64,000 bases of DNA from Caenorhabditis remanei (GCF_010183535.1 NC_071332.1:15500001-15564000); one strand, 5' to 3'; positions 21,457 through 34,144 are shown, counted from the first letter of the stretch. Notes: generated by a model from the letters alone, not told the origin. Numbers and translations: made by a program.

Positions 21457-24276
21457 AACAAGTGTTGGATTCCTTACCAGACAAACTATGAGAACATCTT
21501 CTGTGAATCTCATGATGGCTGCTGTCGCCTTCTTCGATATTTGTTCACTCTTTCAGGAATTTAAACAGCTTTATGATAGACAGATGGATTCTGAACCGTG
21601 TCTATTAACCGTGTCATATGCTTCTGTACTTTTACAAAGATGTTTCTTTACATTGACCAATTACTCAAGAAGATACTCCACGTGGGTATGTCTCTTGACT
21701 GCACTCATAAGAACAATTGTTGTTCGGAACCCAATGAGTCGATTTCATGAAAACCTAACAAAACCGGCAGCAGGATATTCAGTTATTTTGGGAGTATTCC
21801 TGGCCAGTGCCCCTCTGGGAGTTCTGAAACTTTTCTCAGGTATTTTTGGGCCACTTTGCCCACGAAATAGGCCATGTGGCCCACCAAATGGGCAGTATGG
21901 CCCGCCCTACGCGGGCCATCATGCCCATATTCTGGGCCACATGGCCCATTTCGTGGGCAAAGTGCCGAAATTCGGTTCAACGCGCAGCATTCAGCTCCCT
22001 TTTCTCTTTCCCATTAATCACAATAATTAACAAGATTACAAATTTTTGTATTTTTCTACTATTTATTTGTCAAATTCAAACACAAAACAATTATTTCAAT
22101 AATTATGGAAAGTAATAGAATAATATAAGCTGAAATTGGTCAAACTAGAAGATGGAACATAGGGATACAGGAAAAGGAAATAATTTTTCGTAAAAACTAC
22201 AAATATACAAATTACAACAAAAAATTCAGAGTAAATGCAAAAAATTAAAGATAGAAGAAAATGAGCAGCTGGAGAGCGTAGTTGGTGATTCTTGTGTTGT
22301 TGAAATCATTTTTTGTTCAGCTGAAATTTCACCAAAAGTAAACAAAAACAAATAAAAAATACTCTCTTACCTGTTAAGTCGAGTTTAAATTTATTTCATT
22401 TTCTGTGCGAAATAAGTAGAATTATATAAAAGGACGATAAAATTGAAAAAGAAACAAAATAAATAAGAAAAATCGTGGCAAAAAATCAGAGTGCGCAGTA
22501 GAGCGCGATTTCTCAACCTGTGCCCACTCCGTTCATCCTCACCAAGCGCCCAACCTGTGCCCACATCCGCCAAGTATTTCCTATCTCTCAATCTGTGGCC
22601 CAACCCTGGACCTTTTTGTAGGCACTGTGCCCTATTCACGGGCCACATGGCCCAATTGAAAGTTTCGTTGCCCAACCCTTGCCCAAAAATACCTGCTCAG
22701 GTATTTTTTCGCACTTTGCCCACGAAATGGGCAGCATGGCCGAGAGAAAAGGGCCGCGGCGCCTGCCCTACGCCGGCACTCGTGCCGATTTTGAGGGCCC
22801 CATGGCCCATTTCGTGGGCAAAGTGCCGAGATTTGGTACAACGAGCGGCATTCCTCTCCTTTCGCTCCTTACCATTTAGCACTATAATTAACCAATTACA
22901 CATTTTTGTACTTTTCTACTATTTATTCATTAAAATTAAACACAAAATAGTAAATTTCAGTAATAATGGGGAGTAATAAAATAAAATAAACTAGAATTTG
23001 TCAAACTTTAAAATGGGGAATAGGAATACAGGAGAAGAATATAATTTTTAGTAAAAGTTACAAATATACAAATTAAAACGAAAAATCTAAAGTAAATGCG
23101 AAAATTAACAGAGACGAGCAGTGGAGTAGCCGAAACGCGTAGTTGATGATGATGCTCGTATTGTTGAATTTATTTCTCGTTAAGCTGAAATTTGTCAAAA
23201 ACTGAAAGATAAAAAGAAAAAAAGAAAATAGTAGAGTCTTACCTGTTTTATCGGCGGATCTGTGTAGATTGTCTCATCTTCTAATTGAAAAAAGTAGCAT
23301 AAAATAGAAGGACGAAAGAATTGAAAAAGAAACAAAATAAATTAGAAAAATCGTGGTGAAAAATCAGCGTGTGCTGTAGAGCGCGATTTCTCAACTTGTG
23401 CCCACTTCGGGCCAATGTGGTGCCCAACCGGGGCCAAACAGGTGCCCAACTCGTGCCCACTGGGCCATGTGGCCCTTTTTGTGGGCAATTTGCCCTATTC
23501 AATGGCCACATGGCCCTTTTAACATTTTCACTGCCCAACCCTCGCCAAAAAATACCTGAGTGAGTTGGAGTTCCAGATTGAATGTACTGAGACTATTTCC
23601 CATTGTGATGAAAACATTACTTTACGCATTTATTACAACCGTTTATCGGATCTTTTTATCGCGAATAATCTTATTATCCTCAACACATTTTATGTAACAG
23701 ATGCCGTAGTATCGAATGTTAGTTTAGTAAACATTTATTTTGACAGTAAAACATTATTTCAGTTAATACCTTGTCTACTGTTCCCTATTGTCACTTTTCT
23801 ATTAATAAGAGAAGTCAGAAATGTCGAACAAAACAGAGAAATGCTCTCATCAAACAAGTTGACTGATTCCAAAAAAACTACGAGATTCGTGCTTTATTTT
23901 ACTCTTACATTTTCCATTGCTCAATTTCCTTTTGGACTGACAAGTTTAGTTCTATATTTATTTGAGGAAACTCCGGGAATATCGTGAGTCAAAAATCTAG
24001 AAATGTGCCTAATTCTAGTGTGTTCTAGAACAATCATTTACTATTTATTTCTTCTGTTCTCGATGTTATTCACTGCAAGTACAGTAACCCATTTCATAGT
24101 TTGTATTCTTATGTCATCTCAATATCGAGACACTGTGAAGTCAGTGGTGTCATGTGGATATTACTCAAAAGAGAAGGTTTGTAAAAGAAATTTCTTATAT
24201 TACAATCGGTTATTAGTTTTCGATTCAGATACAAAACAGAGTTGCGGCCAGAGACGTCTTACCGACTATCACATAA
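21457..24276 (+). pseudogene. srw pseudogene B (mirror copy of gene A)
   Basis: Exon 1 and the first codons of exon 2 are deleted; the copy begins in ILTRQTMRTSSVN. Exon 2 is open to about 21834 (GVFLASAPLGVLKL), then cut by the GC-rich insertion 21836-23561, and resumes at 23562 to the donor at 23717. Exons 3 (23763-23983), 4 (24029-24176) and 5 (24229-24276) are intact and almost identical to gene A. No functional receptor can be made. Confidence 0.88.
21836..23561. mobile_element. Twin GC-rich TIR elements inserted in srw exon 2
   Basis: Two related units of about 860 bp lie head to tail: about 21836-22697 and about 22699-23561. Each begins CAGGTATTTTT and ends AAAAATACCTG (CAGGTATTTTTTC.. 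for the second). Near the ends are many GGGCCATNTGGCCC-like palindromes and GTGGGCAAAGTGCC. The cores are AT-rich without a transposase. Open frames across it are repeat artefacts. Confidence 0.65.
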
Positions 24277-24835
24277 TACCATGCGGATGCATACCAGGAT
24301 ATGACTCAAGAATTAAATTTAGAAACGATCTAACATTGTAACACATTGTATATTCAGTTCGTATATTGATTTCGTCGCTATAATAATGTAATCATAAATA
24401 CTGTAATTGAAGCACACCTTCACGATCCCTTTGAGAAATAGAAGCGATCCCTATAATAAAGGGGAAACCTGTTACAGAAATAACTCAGGTAATTTCCGTG
24501 GAGTTAGCCGATGAAAAAGGGAGTTAGCCGCCCGATTCGGAGCGTGTCAAGAAAGCAGTTGGGACTCACCTCGAATCGGGCGGCTAACTCCAGTTTTACG
24601 CGGCTCTCTGCCGACAGTCAGCCGCTAACGCCTCTATGTTTTGCCATAAGCACGCCGTAAGTGCGCCGTATGTGCCCCGAATTGTCCCCAAATGTGGATT
24701 TATTCGTCACCAATACGGTTAAATTTATTGATTAAAATGATTATAGGAACAAAAAGAGGAAACAACAAAGTTTAGAACAATTGAAAGAGAGATAATACCG
24801 TATGAAATGGTGGTGAGTTGGATCGGGAGAGAGTA
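24277..24835. other. 3' flank of B, right end of the inverted duplication
   Basis: Mirror of 17817-18373, including the GGCGGCTAACTCC hairpin at 24534-24606. Ends abruptly at 24835, where srw fragment M begins. Confidence 0.6.
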
Positions 24836-25121
24836 ATGAACAAATATCGAAAAAGGTCACAGCAGCCATCATGATATTTACAGAAGATGTTCTCATAGCT
24901 GGTATAGTAAGAATGAAAAAATGAAGTAAATTAATTGTTCCACAAATAACTAAGACATAATAATTGTTATTTACAATTAGATATGTTGTAGATCTGGAGT
25001 GAATCGTTTTGAAAAATGTGGTTTCGACTCAAACTCACCTCAAGTGTTCTTGAAACCTACAAAACACTAAAGCGGTAGACTTTTTGAAATGTGGGAATTC
25101 ATAGTTCCGACAATGTTCCAT
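24836..25121 (-). pseudogene. srw fragment M (exon 1 and start of exon 2)
   Basis: Exon 1 25039-25121 is intact and reads MEHCRNYEFPHFKKSTALVF. Exon 2 from 24993 is open through LLHFFILTIPAMRTSSVN and FFDICS, then stops at 24836 at the junction with the inverted duplication. It is the inverse copy of the start of gene C. Confidence 0.8.
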
Positions 25122-25429
25122 TCTGATAATGTGAAAACTAAACTTCAATATTCTTTGACCAAAACAAGTATCCCTTTACTAGAAAACATGTTATCAAAAC
25201 ATGTTTTTTTTTATTTATGCAGAATGGTCCGTGAATCTAATGCGCAAGGTGATAAAAAGCGCGCACGAGGCGGAGCCGAGTCCTGCGGAGCCATCCGGGA
25301 GGCGGGGGACGCTAGTCTACTGGTTCTAATTAACTTTTTCCAATCTTTGTGATAAACATGTTTTCTAGTAAAGGGATATATACTTGTTTTGGTCGAAGAA
25401 TTTTGAAGTTTAGTTTTCACATTATCAGA
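25122..25429. other. Centre of the M/C inverted repeat
   Basis: Arms 24836-25180 and about 25362-25705 are inverse copies. Between them lies a GC-rich spacer (GCGCGCACGAGGCGGAGCCG, 25258-25320) unlike its neighbours, perhaps part of a small insertion. Confidence 0.5.
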
Positions 25430-26710
25430 ATGGAGCAATGTCTGAAATACGGATTCCCACATTTCAAAAAGTCTACCGCTTTAGTGTTATGTAGGTTTCA
25501 AGAACACTTGAGGTGAGTTTGAGTCGAAACCACATTTTTCAAAACGATTCACTCCAGATCTAAAACATATCTAATTGTAAATAACAATTATTATGTCTTA
25601 GTTATTTGTGGAACAATTAATTTACTTCATTTTTTCATTCTTACTAGACCAGCTATGAGAACATCTTCTGTGAATCTCATGATGGCTGCTGTGGCCTTTT
25701 TCGATATTTGTTCATTGCTCAGAGAGTTTAAACAGTTTTATGTTAGACTCAGAGCGCTCTATGGACCATGTATCGTTGCAGATACATATGCCTTTCTTCT
25801 TATAGAGAGCTCACTTTCCACTTTAACCAGCTACTCAAGAAGATACTCCACGTGGGTATGTCTCTTGATTGCATTCATCAGGACAATTGTTGTTCGGAAC
25901 CCGATGAGTCGATTTCATGAAAACCTCACAAAACCGGCAGCAGGATATTTAGTTATATTGGGAGTATTCCTGGCAAGTGCCCCACTTGGAATTTTGAAGC
26001 TGTTGGAGTTCGAGACTGATTGGTTTGAGACAGTCTCCTATTGTGATGAAAACATTACTACAAGATTTTATTACAATCATGTGTCGGATCTTTTTACAGC
26101 AAATAATCGGATCATTCTGAACGCTTTCTATGCAACAGACGCTGTAGTTTCCAATGTAAGTGAAAGTATTTTCAATTATTTGTAATGTCTGACAAAAGTG
26201 AAACCAGTTAATCCCATGTCTACTATTCCCTACCATCACTTTTCTACTAATGAAAGAAGTCCGGATGACGGAACAAAACAGTAGAAAAGTATTCTCATCA
26301 AGAAAGTTAGCTGATTCCAAAAAAGCTACGAGACTTGTATTTTATTTTACTCTTACATTTTCCATCGCTCAGTTTCCTTTTGGACTTACCGGTTCTGTTC
26401 TATATTTATTTGAGGAGATTCCGGGAATGTCGTGAGTCGAAAATGAAGAAATGCCTCTAACTTTAATGTGTTCTAGAACAATTCTGTACTATTCATACAA
26501 TCTGTTCTCGATGTTATTCTCTGCAAGTACAGTAACCCATTTCATAGTTTGTATTCTTCTGTCATCTCAATATCGTGACACTGTGAAGTCAGTGGTGTCA
26601 TGTGGGTATTACTCGAAAGACAAGGTTGAAAAATTAATACTACTAGTTATTATTCTTGATGTCAGGCACAAAACCAAATTGGTACTAATGACGCCATGCC
26701 GACTATGTAA
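25430..26710 (+). CDS. Serpentine chemoreceptor, SRW family (gene C)
   Basis: Exons 25430-25512, 25558-26155, 26208-26431, 26477-26624 and 26666-26710; 1098 nt, 365 aa. All donors are GT, and the phases are those of gene A (2, 0, 2, 0). It shows NLLHFFILTRPAMRTSSVN, STWVCLLIAFIRTIVVRNPM, CDENITT, LIPCLLFPTITFLLMKEVR, SSQYRDTVKSVVSCGYYSKD and a short tail NDAMPTM. Unlike in its paralogs, intron 2 (52 nt) has in-frame stops. No defect seen, so it is probably functional. Confidence 0.87.
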
Positions 26711-26973
26711 AGTTATATGTATGGACTACACACAAAAGCGTTTCAGTTTATGCTTTGCGGCGAATCTCAAGAGAAATAAATATGTTTCATGATTCTAATT
26801 AAGACACAAAACACAAAACATACTAGTACACAATCTCGGAAGTCAAACAGTTTGAAAATTAAAAGCTCGCATTGAGAGGAAAGCTAAACAAAAAAATCTG
26901 ACTCACGATTAGCAGACCAATGAAGTTCTCTACTCCAGACAAAACATTCACAAAAAACTTCTGAACAACTGAA

Positions 26974-28014
26974 ATGGATTTCTGAGTTTCCGAAATTCAA
27001 AAAACCTACTGCATTACGTCTATGTAGATTACAAGAGGACTTGAGGTGAGTAAATTGCAATCAATATCTTTATCTAATCAACTTTTTCAGAAATTTCACT
27101 TTTCAACTCAAGCAATATGAATTTTATTTAACAGTATTCTGTGTGTTGATCAACATATTTCATTTCATCATTCTAACCAGACCAGCTATGAGAACATTAT
27201 CTGTAAACCTCATCATGGCTGCTATAGCGTTTTCTGATATCTGCTCATTTTTTCACGGGCTCGAACAACTGTACATCAGACTGTCAAGAATACTCGGAAA
27301 CTGCTTAGAAACCACAACATATGGATTTGTTCTCTTGGAAGTCCCTTTTTTCATGCTCACCGATTTTTCAAGAAGATGCTCCACTTGGCTATGCTTATCC
27401 ATTCCGTTTATTCGAACCCTTGTTATACGGAATCCGATGGACCCATTTTATCAGAACTTAGCAAAACCAAAAACTGCTTACTTCATTATTATTGCTGTAT
27501 TTTTAACGGGTATTTCACTCGGTATCTTCAAAATGTTTGAGTTTACGATTGAGTCGTATGATATAGAGTCATATTGTAATTCGAGCATTACTATTCATGC
27601 GTTTTACAACCGTGTCTCAGACACTTTTCTGGCTAATGATGCAATCATTTTGAACTCATACCATGCAGTGGACGCAGCGTTTTCGAATGTGAGTTTTGTC
27701 AGAGCTCATTTGCAGAAACGTTTTATTCCAGCTGATCCCTTGTCTTCTTTTTCCAGTTGTCACATTTTTGCTAATAAAGGAACTCTGGAAGACCGATGAA
27801 AACCGGAGAAAAATGCCTGACTCCAATAGTACTCATTTTCAATTTCTCATAGCTCAGTTCCCGCTTGGTTTAAGTTCAGCACTCGTTTCATGGAAACTCC
27901 TGGAATTGTGTAGGTTGCAATTGTAGTATCCGGGGAATTTTACTCACAAATTTTTTAAAGAAATTTTCTCCGATATTTTTAGAATACTGTTGGAAGAGCG
28001 GACAAAAGTGGACG
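26974..28014 (+). pseudogene. srw pseudogene D
   Basis: Close copy of gene I. Exon 1 (26974 on) lacks 11 bp after the fourth codon (TTTCTG joined to AGTTTCC), giving an immediate TGA. Exon 2 27091-27688 is open. Exon 3 from 27732 has an internal deletion after NRRKM that removes the loop and the start of the next helix, and the frame ends early. Only a stub of exon 4 remains (about 27960-28014). Confidence 0.82.
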
Positions 28015-28256
28015 TGAGTGATACGTGGTTGGTCTGGTGTGTACTGAATAAGAACTCAGAATCCAATTAAGGGCGTCCAAAGTCAACCATCTCCAATCAT
28101 CAACTTAAAACCAAAACTTAATCAGAAGACGATGAATCCTTTAAATAATGTTTGTGCTTCTATGAAAGGTGTCAACTTTATTAGTGGCTTCTATAAAAAT
28201 CGTGACGGGGACACGGGACGTCCCAGCTCGTCCTGTTTCGAGCTCTACACATGATA

Positions 28257-29536
28257 TTATGTGATTGTCGGTAATACACTGGTCGCAACTTTGCTTTGTA
28301 TCTAAATCAAAAACTTGAAACCGATTGTAAAATGAGAAATTACTTTTACAAACCTTTTCTTTTGAATAATATCCACATGATACCACTGACTTCACAGTGT
28401 CTCGATATTGAGATGACATAAGAATACAAACTATGAAATGGGTTACTGTACTTGCAGTGAGTAACGTCGAAAACAGATTGTATAAAAAGTAGAGAATTCT
28501 TCTAGAAGACACAAGAATTTAGGACATTTCTCATTTTCGACTCACGACAATGGGGTCTTTTCAAATAAATATACAACTGAACTGGTAAGTCCAAAAGGAA
28601 GCTGAGCGATAGAAAATGTAAGAGTAAAATAAAATACAAGTCTCGTAGCTTTTTTGGAATCAGCTAACTTGTTTGATGAGATCAATCGTCTCCTGTTTTG
28701 TTCTATGTTTCTGACTTCTCTTATTAATAGAAAAGTGACAATAGGAAACATTAGACAAGGTATTAACTGAAATGATGTTTTACTGTCAATAGAAATCTTT
28801 ACTAAACTCACATTCGATACTACGGCATCTGTTAAATAAAATGAGTTGAGGATAAGGTGATTATTCGCAACAAAAAGATTCGAAACACCAGTGAAATACA
28901 TTACTACAGTAATGTTTTCATCACAATCAGAAATACGCTCTTCCCAAAAAATCTGGAACTCCAACAGCTTCAGAACTCCCAGAGGGACACTGACTAGGAA
29001 TACTCCCAGTATAACTGAATATCCTCCTCTTGGTTTAGTAAGGTTTTCATGAAATCGACTCATCGGGTTCCGAACTACAATTGTCCTGATGAGTGCAATC
29101 AAGAGACATAGCCACGTGGAGTATCTTCTTGAATAATTTGTCAATGCAAAAGAACATCTTTGTAAAAGAGCAGAAGCGTATGTATCGGTAAATAGACACG
29201 AGTCAGAAGCAATGTATATATCATAATACTGTTTAAACTCCTGAAAGAGTGAACAAATATCGAAAACTGCCACAGCAGCCATCATGAGATTCACAGAAGA
29301 TGTTCTCATAGCTGGTCTAGTGAGGATAATAAAATGAAACAAATTGATTATTCCACAAACAACTGATATATGAAAATTATATGCTGTGATCAAATAAGTG
29401 AATGATCTCAAATTATGGTTTTTAAATTAATTGTAATTTGAAATCAAACTCACGCCAAGGTATTTTGAAACCAACATAACACTAAAGCGGTAGATTTTTT
29501 GAAATATGGGAATTCATATTTCCGACATACTTCCAT
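28257..29536 (-). CDS. Serpentine chemoreceptor, SRW family (gene E)
   Basis: Exons 29454-29536, 28812-29406, 28546-28766, 28354-28501 and 28257-28301; 1092 nt, 363 aa. It carries NLFHFIILTRPAMRTSSVN, STWLCLLIALIRTIVVRNPM, CDENITV, LIPCLMFPIVTFLLIREVR and SSQYRDTVKSVVSCGYYS. Intron 2 is 45 nt and stop-free. The exon 2 acceptor is TTTGAG instead of TTTCAG and the exon 5 acceptor is ATTTAG, both weaker than in gene A. The end of exon 3 reads EKTPLS instead of EETPGIS. Otherwise intact; it forms a divergent pair with the broken gene F. Confidence 0.82.
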
Positions 29537-30109
29537 TGTGATATTGTTAAAAACTAAATTTGAAAACTCCACAGCAAAAAACAACGTTTTTCCATGAAAC
29601 TAATTAAGAAAGCAGAGGGAGACTGGAAAAAAATTAATTAAAGTCGAAAACTTTGTTTCCGAATAACTGTTTTGAATGGTTCAAAAAATTTTCAGAAACT
29701 AGAGACAGACTCTATTCCAAAGTTAATTTATCAGCAGAAAGAAAATGAAATTTGAATGATTGAAATTAAAGATGTCTGTTAAAGTAGACGCTAATTTCTT
29801 CTAATAGACAACTCGGAAAAATTACATAACGGTGTTCCTGGAAAACTTCAAAAGACAGTCCTGGAAAACTTCAAAAGAAATCGGGCATATAGAGCGTCAC
29901 AGGAAAACAAAACACAAATGTTGCGGCTCTTTTTCATCCGGTCGTGATGTTCTCCTTGTAATCACAGTGCCCACATCTCAATACACTGGTATGGCCTCTC
30001 TGAATTATTTTTACAAGACGAAGAGTTCCTGATGATTTTTTTCACAATTTTCAGGTCGATATTCTCTCATGGGAATTGTCGTCTAGATTTTACAAAACTA
30101 AATAAAAGT
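29537..30109. other. Spacer between E and F
   Basis: Its left part is repeated in inverse orientation at about 30510-30720, so E and F are also an inverted pair. A 19-bp unit (CCTGGAAAACTTCAAAAGA) occurs twice at about 29837-29878. Confidence 0.5.
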
Positions 30110-30495
30110 GTCTTTTGCTGATGCCACTATGTATATTCATTCCTATTATCACTTTGTTGTTCGTGGTTTAACTTCGGAAAAACAATGAAAAATGGAAAAA
30201 AAATCTCGACTAGGAAACTAAATGATTCACAAAGAACCACTCAACTTGAATAAACTTGCTTGACATTTTTCATTGTTCAATTTTCGTACGGACTGATTTC
30301 ATCGGTCATGAATTTATTGCTGAATACTACAGGATTTCTGTAAGTCTGCCAAGTCTCGAAACGCCATGAAGATACTTACAAAAACATTCTTACATTCTTC
30401 ACTTGCCTCTTCATTTCAAAGTTGGTAGCTTTATGTCATCGAAATACCGTATCACTGCAAAGTCTCTCGCACTTTGCGGACACACACCAGAGGTC
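30110..30495 (+). pseudogene. Old srw relic (exons 3-4)
   Basis: Recognisable pieces: LMPLCIFIPIITLLFVV then a stop, KLNDSQRTTQLE, FVRTDFIGHEF near a GTAAGT donor, then FMSSKYRITAKSLALCG. Several stops and shifts. More diverged than the other copies. Confidence 0.65.
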
Positions 30496-30770
30496 GATGT
30501 TGGTAAGAAAGCACTTTCAAAATGAAAATTGTATGTTGTTTGTTCAGATCCAACAATCGTTTTCCCTCTGCTGATAAATTAACTTTAAAATAGAGTCTGG
30601 GTCTAGTTTCAGAGAATCTTTTGAACCATTCAAAACAGTTATTCGGAATAAAAGTATTCAGCTTTAATTAATTTTTTTCCCAGTCACTCTCTGTGTTTTT
30701 AATTAGTTTCATGGAAAAACGTTGTTTTCTTTGCTGTGAAATTTTCAAATTTAGTTTTCACAATATCAAA

Positions 30771-31642
30771 ATGGAAGAATGTCTGAAATATGGATTCCCA
30801 CATTTCAAAAAAACTACCGTTTTAGTGTTATATAGGTTTCAGAATACCTTGAGGTTAGTTTGACTTGAAATCACATAAAATAAAAGTTTTTAGAACTAAT
30901 ACTTTCAGATCATTCACTTCTTTGATACTAGCTGTTGGAGCTCCAGATTGAATGGTTTGAGACTGATTCCTTTTGTAATGAAAACACTACAATAGTACTG
31001 TATTACACTCGTCTATCCGATCTTTTTGTTGCGAATAATCACCTTATCCTCAACTCATTTTATTTAACAGATGCCGTAGTATCGAATGTGAGTTTAGTAA
31101 ACATTTATATTGACAGTAAAACATCATTTCAGTTAATACCTTGTCTACTGTTCCCTATTGTCACTTTTCTATTAATAAGAGAAGTCAGAAACATAGAACA
31201 AAACAGAAAACGATTAATCTCATCAAACAAGTTAGCTGATTCCAAAAAAACTACAAGATTTGTGCGTTATTTTACTCTTACATTTTCCATTGCTCAATTT
31301 CCTTTTGGACTGACAAGTTTAGTTCTATATTTATTTGAGGAAACTCCGGGAATATCGTGAGTCAAAAATCTAGAAATGTGCCCAATTCTAGTGTGTTCTA
31401 GAACAATAATTTACTATTTATACAATCTATTATCGATGCTGTTCGCTGCGAGTACAGTAACCCATTTCATAGTTTGTATGCTTATGCCATCTCAATATCG
31501 TGACACTGTGAAGTCAGTGGTGTCATGTGGATATTATTCGAAAGAAAATGTTTCTAAATGAAATTTCTCAATCAGTTATTAGTTTTTAATTTAGATTCAA
31601 AGCAGAGCTGCGACCAGACATGCCTTACCGAAAATTACATAA
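30771..31642 (+). pseudogene. srw pseudogene F
   Basis: Exon 1 30771-30853 is intact. Exon 2 starts normally (SFTSLI) but about 400 bp are missing, joining helix 1 to the segment before CNENTTIV; a TGA follows at the joint. Exon 3 and exon 4 are open, but the donor after exon 4 is GTTTCT instead of GTTTGT and GAGAAG has become GAAAAT. Exon 5 ends at 31642. Confidence 0.85.
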
Positions 31643-32681
31643 TATCTTGTGGATGCACACTAAGACATCACTCAAGTTTCAAATTTGAAGAGCATCTAAC
31701 ACTGTTTTATAGTTTGTATCGTTGTTATGTACAATTAATTATTTGAATGAATCGTCGTCTTCTGATTAATGTGCATTGTGTAAATGATGTCATAAAAAAT
31801 ACTTTCGCTGTAAATCTTGGTCAGATTTTTTGCAGTCTTACAAGTGAATGACCCTAAGTGTAGAAAAGGAGGTTTAGTCGCCGTCAGGTCGACTGGCACA
31901 TATATATATATCTACTCTGAAGTTAAATAATTTTTTTGTTTTCGCCAAAGAGAAAGATGTCCACGCAGATATGATTCTCTTCTGGAAAGCCTCACCAATT
32001 CCCGAAGAATCATTCTGGAAAGATTTTTAATCGTATGTTTACTGACCTTGTTTTTGAAAAAAAATTAAAGTTTATTCAGAGTTTGTACGAAGATTTTAAT
32101 TATCGCCAGACACCAGAGAGCTTGAGAAGAACAACAGAAGACGAGGACGTCAACGATGACCAAATGTGCACATCAGTGAGCTCTTTTCGGAGTAGCTGCT
32201 ACTGATGCACAACCCGATCCTCACTACATCAGATGGATAAAGTTTGTTCACATTGCGGGGCGTTATATTTCAAAGCTGAGTTCGACTTTCAAATGGTGAA
32301 GCTGGGAGCGTTCAGGAATCCTATCTGGCAAGTTAGGCAACGTTGACGGTAGTTAGTTGGTGCGAGCCCATGTGGGTGTAGAAAAGGAGGTTTAGTCGCC
32401 GATTGGTAAAACATGTTTCTATCTTATGACTACTCGAGCCCAACGTTTTGGAAGATATTACAGTAGTTGTTTAAAGGGGACAGTATTAAAGCTACGATAT
32501 CAGTATACGAACATTAAAGGTTTAGATTGACTCTAAATTTGAATCTTGAGTCATATCTTGGTATGTATCCACATGATATTATGTGATTGTCGGTAATACA
32601 CTGGTTGCAACTCTGCTTTGTATCTAAATCAAATTCTAATAACTGAGTGTAAAATAAGAAATTTCTTTTACAAACCTTCTC
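31643..32681. other. Spacer with a 24-bp direct repeat
   Basis: TGTAGAAAAGGAGGTTTAGTCGCCG occurs at about 31859 and again at about 32378. The 500 bp between them have no recognised content. 32520-32681 holds the decayed last exon of gene G. Confidence 0.4.
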
Positions 32682-33864
32682 TTATGAGTAATATCCACAT
32701 GATACCACTGACTTCACAGTGTCACGATATTGAGATGACATAAGAATACAAACTATGAAATGGGTTACTGTACTCACAGTGAACATAGTCGAAAACAAAT
32801 TGTATAAATAGTGAAGAATTCTTCTAGAACACACTATAATTAAAAAAATTTCTTCATTTTCGACTCACGACATTCCCGGAATCTCCTCAAATAAATATAG
32901 AACAGAACCGGTAAGTCCAAAAGGAAACTGAGCGATGGAAAATGTCACTGTGAAATACAACACGAATCTCGTAGCTTTTTTGGAATCAGCCAATTTGTCT
33001 GATGAGAACAATCGTCTCCTGTTTTGTTCGACATTTCTGACTTCTCTTATCAATAGAAAAGTGACAATAGGGAACAGTAGACAAGGTATTAACTGAAATG
33101 ATGTTTTACTGTCTATATAAATCTTTACAAAAAGCACATTTGATATTACGGCATCTGTTACATAAAATGTGTTGAGGATAATAAGATTATTCGCGACAAA
33201 AAGATCCGATATACTGTTGTGATAAAATCCTATAGTGACGTTTTCATCACAATAGGAAATAATCTCAGACCATTCAATCTGGAACTCCAACAACTTCAGA
33301 ACTCCCAGAGGGGCACTGGCCAGGAATACTCCCAAAATAACTAAATATCCTGCTGCCGGTTTTGTTAGGTTTTCATGAAATCGACTCATTGGGTTCCGAA
33401 CTACAATTGTCCTGATGAATGCAATTAAGAAGCATACCCACGTGGAGTATCTTCTTGAGTAATTGGTCAATGCAAAAGAACATCTTTGTAAAAGAACAGA
33501 AGCATATGAATCGGGAGATAGACACGAGTCAGAAGCAATGTATATATCATAATACTGTTTAAACTCCTGAAAGAGTGAACAAATATCGAAAAAGGCCACA
33601 GCAGCCATCATCAGATTCACAGAAGATGTTCTCATAGTTTGTCTGGTAAGGATAATAAAATGAAACAAATTGATTATTCCACAAACGACTGATATATGAA
33701 AATTATATTGTAGGATCAAATATGTAAATAATCTGGAATTATAGTTTTTAAATTCTTTGTGTAATTTCAAATCAAACTAACCTCAAGGTATTCTGAAACC
33801 TACATAACACTAATACGGTAGATTTTTTGAAGTATGGGAATCCATATTTTCGACATTCTTCCAT
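32682..33864 (-). CDS. Serpentine chemoreceptor, SRW family (gene G, shortened tail)
   Basis: Exons 33782-33864, 33138-33732, 32869-33092 and 32682-32823; 1044 nt, 347 aa. The protein has all seven helices, STWVCFLIAFIRTIVVRNPM, CDENVTI, LIPCLLFPIVTFLLIREVR and SSQYRDTVKSVVSCGYYS. Then a TAA (32682-32684) replaces the AAA found in paralogs, so the last 17 or so residues are lost. The donor of the 45-nt intron 2 is GTGCTT, well off consensus; left in, it adds 15 residues without a stop (NVLFVKIYIDSKTSFQ). Probably still a receptor; a recent pseudogene is possible. Confidence 0.72.
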
Positions 33865-34144
33865 TTTGATATTGTATAAACAGAACTTAAAAATCCTACA
33901 GCAAAAAAACAAGGTTTTCCCATGAAACTAATTGGAAAAACATATGTCTGGCGGTGATTGGAAAAATTAATTTAAGTCGAAAACTTTGTTTCCGAATAAC
34001 TGTTTTGAATGGTTCAGAAGATTCTCAGAAACTAGACACAGACTCTATTCCAAAGTTAATTTATCCTCAGAGAAAAAATGAAACTTGAATTATTGAAATA
34101 AAAGAATACTGTTAAAGTTGGCGCGGTCGTGATATTCTTCTTGT

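Larger units (their letters stand above)
17817..24835. repeat. Large inverted duplication around srw genes A and B
   Basis: The left arm 17817-20280 and the right arm about 21030-24835 are reverse complements, near-identical through the receptor exons and the 3' flank. The right arm lost about 410 bp (the part matching 19446-19855, including exon 1) and gained a 1.7-kb double insertion (21836-23561). The centre is the foldback 20305-20692 plus an extra copy of a 165-bp receptor relic. Confidence 0.85.

Noticed and set aside
21783..23563. Several frames rich in GPCGP, AHFVGKV and similar
   Set aside because: Products of the GGCCAT palindromes in the twin insertion; they occur in most frames and both strands.
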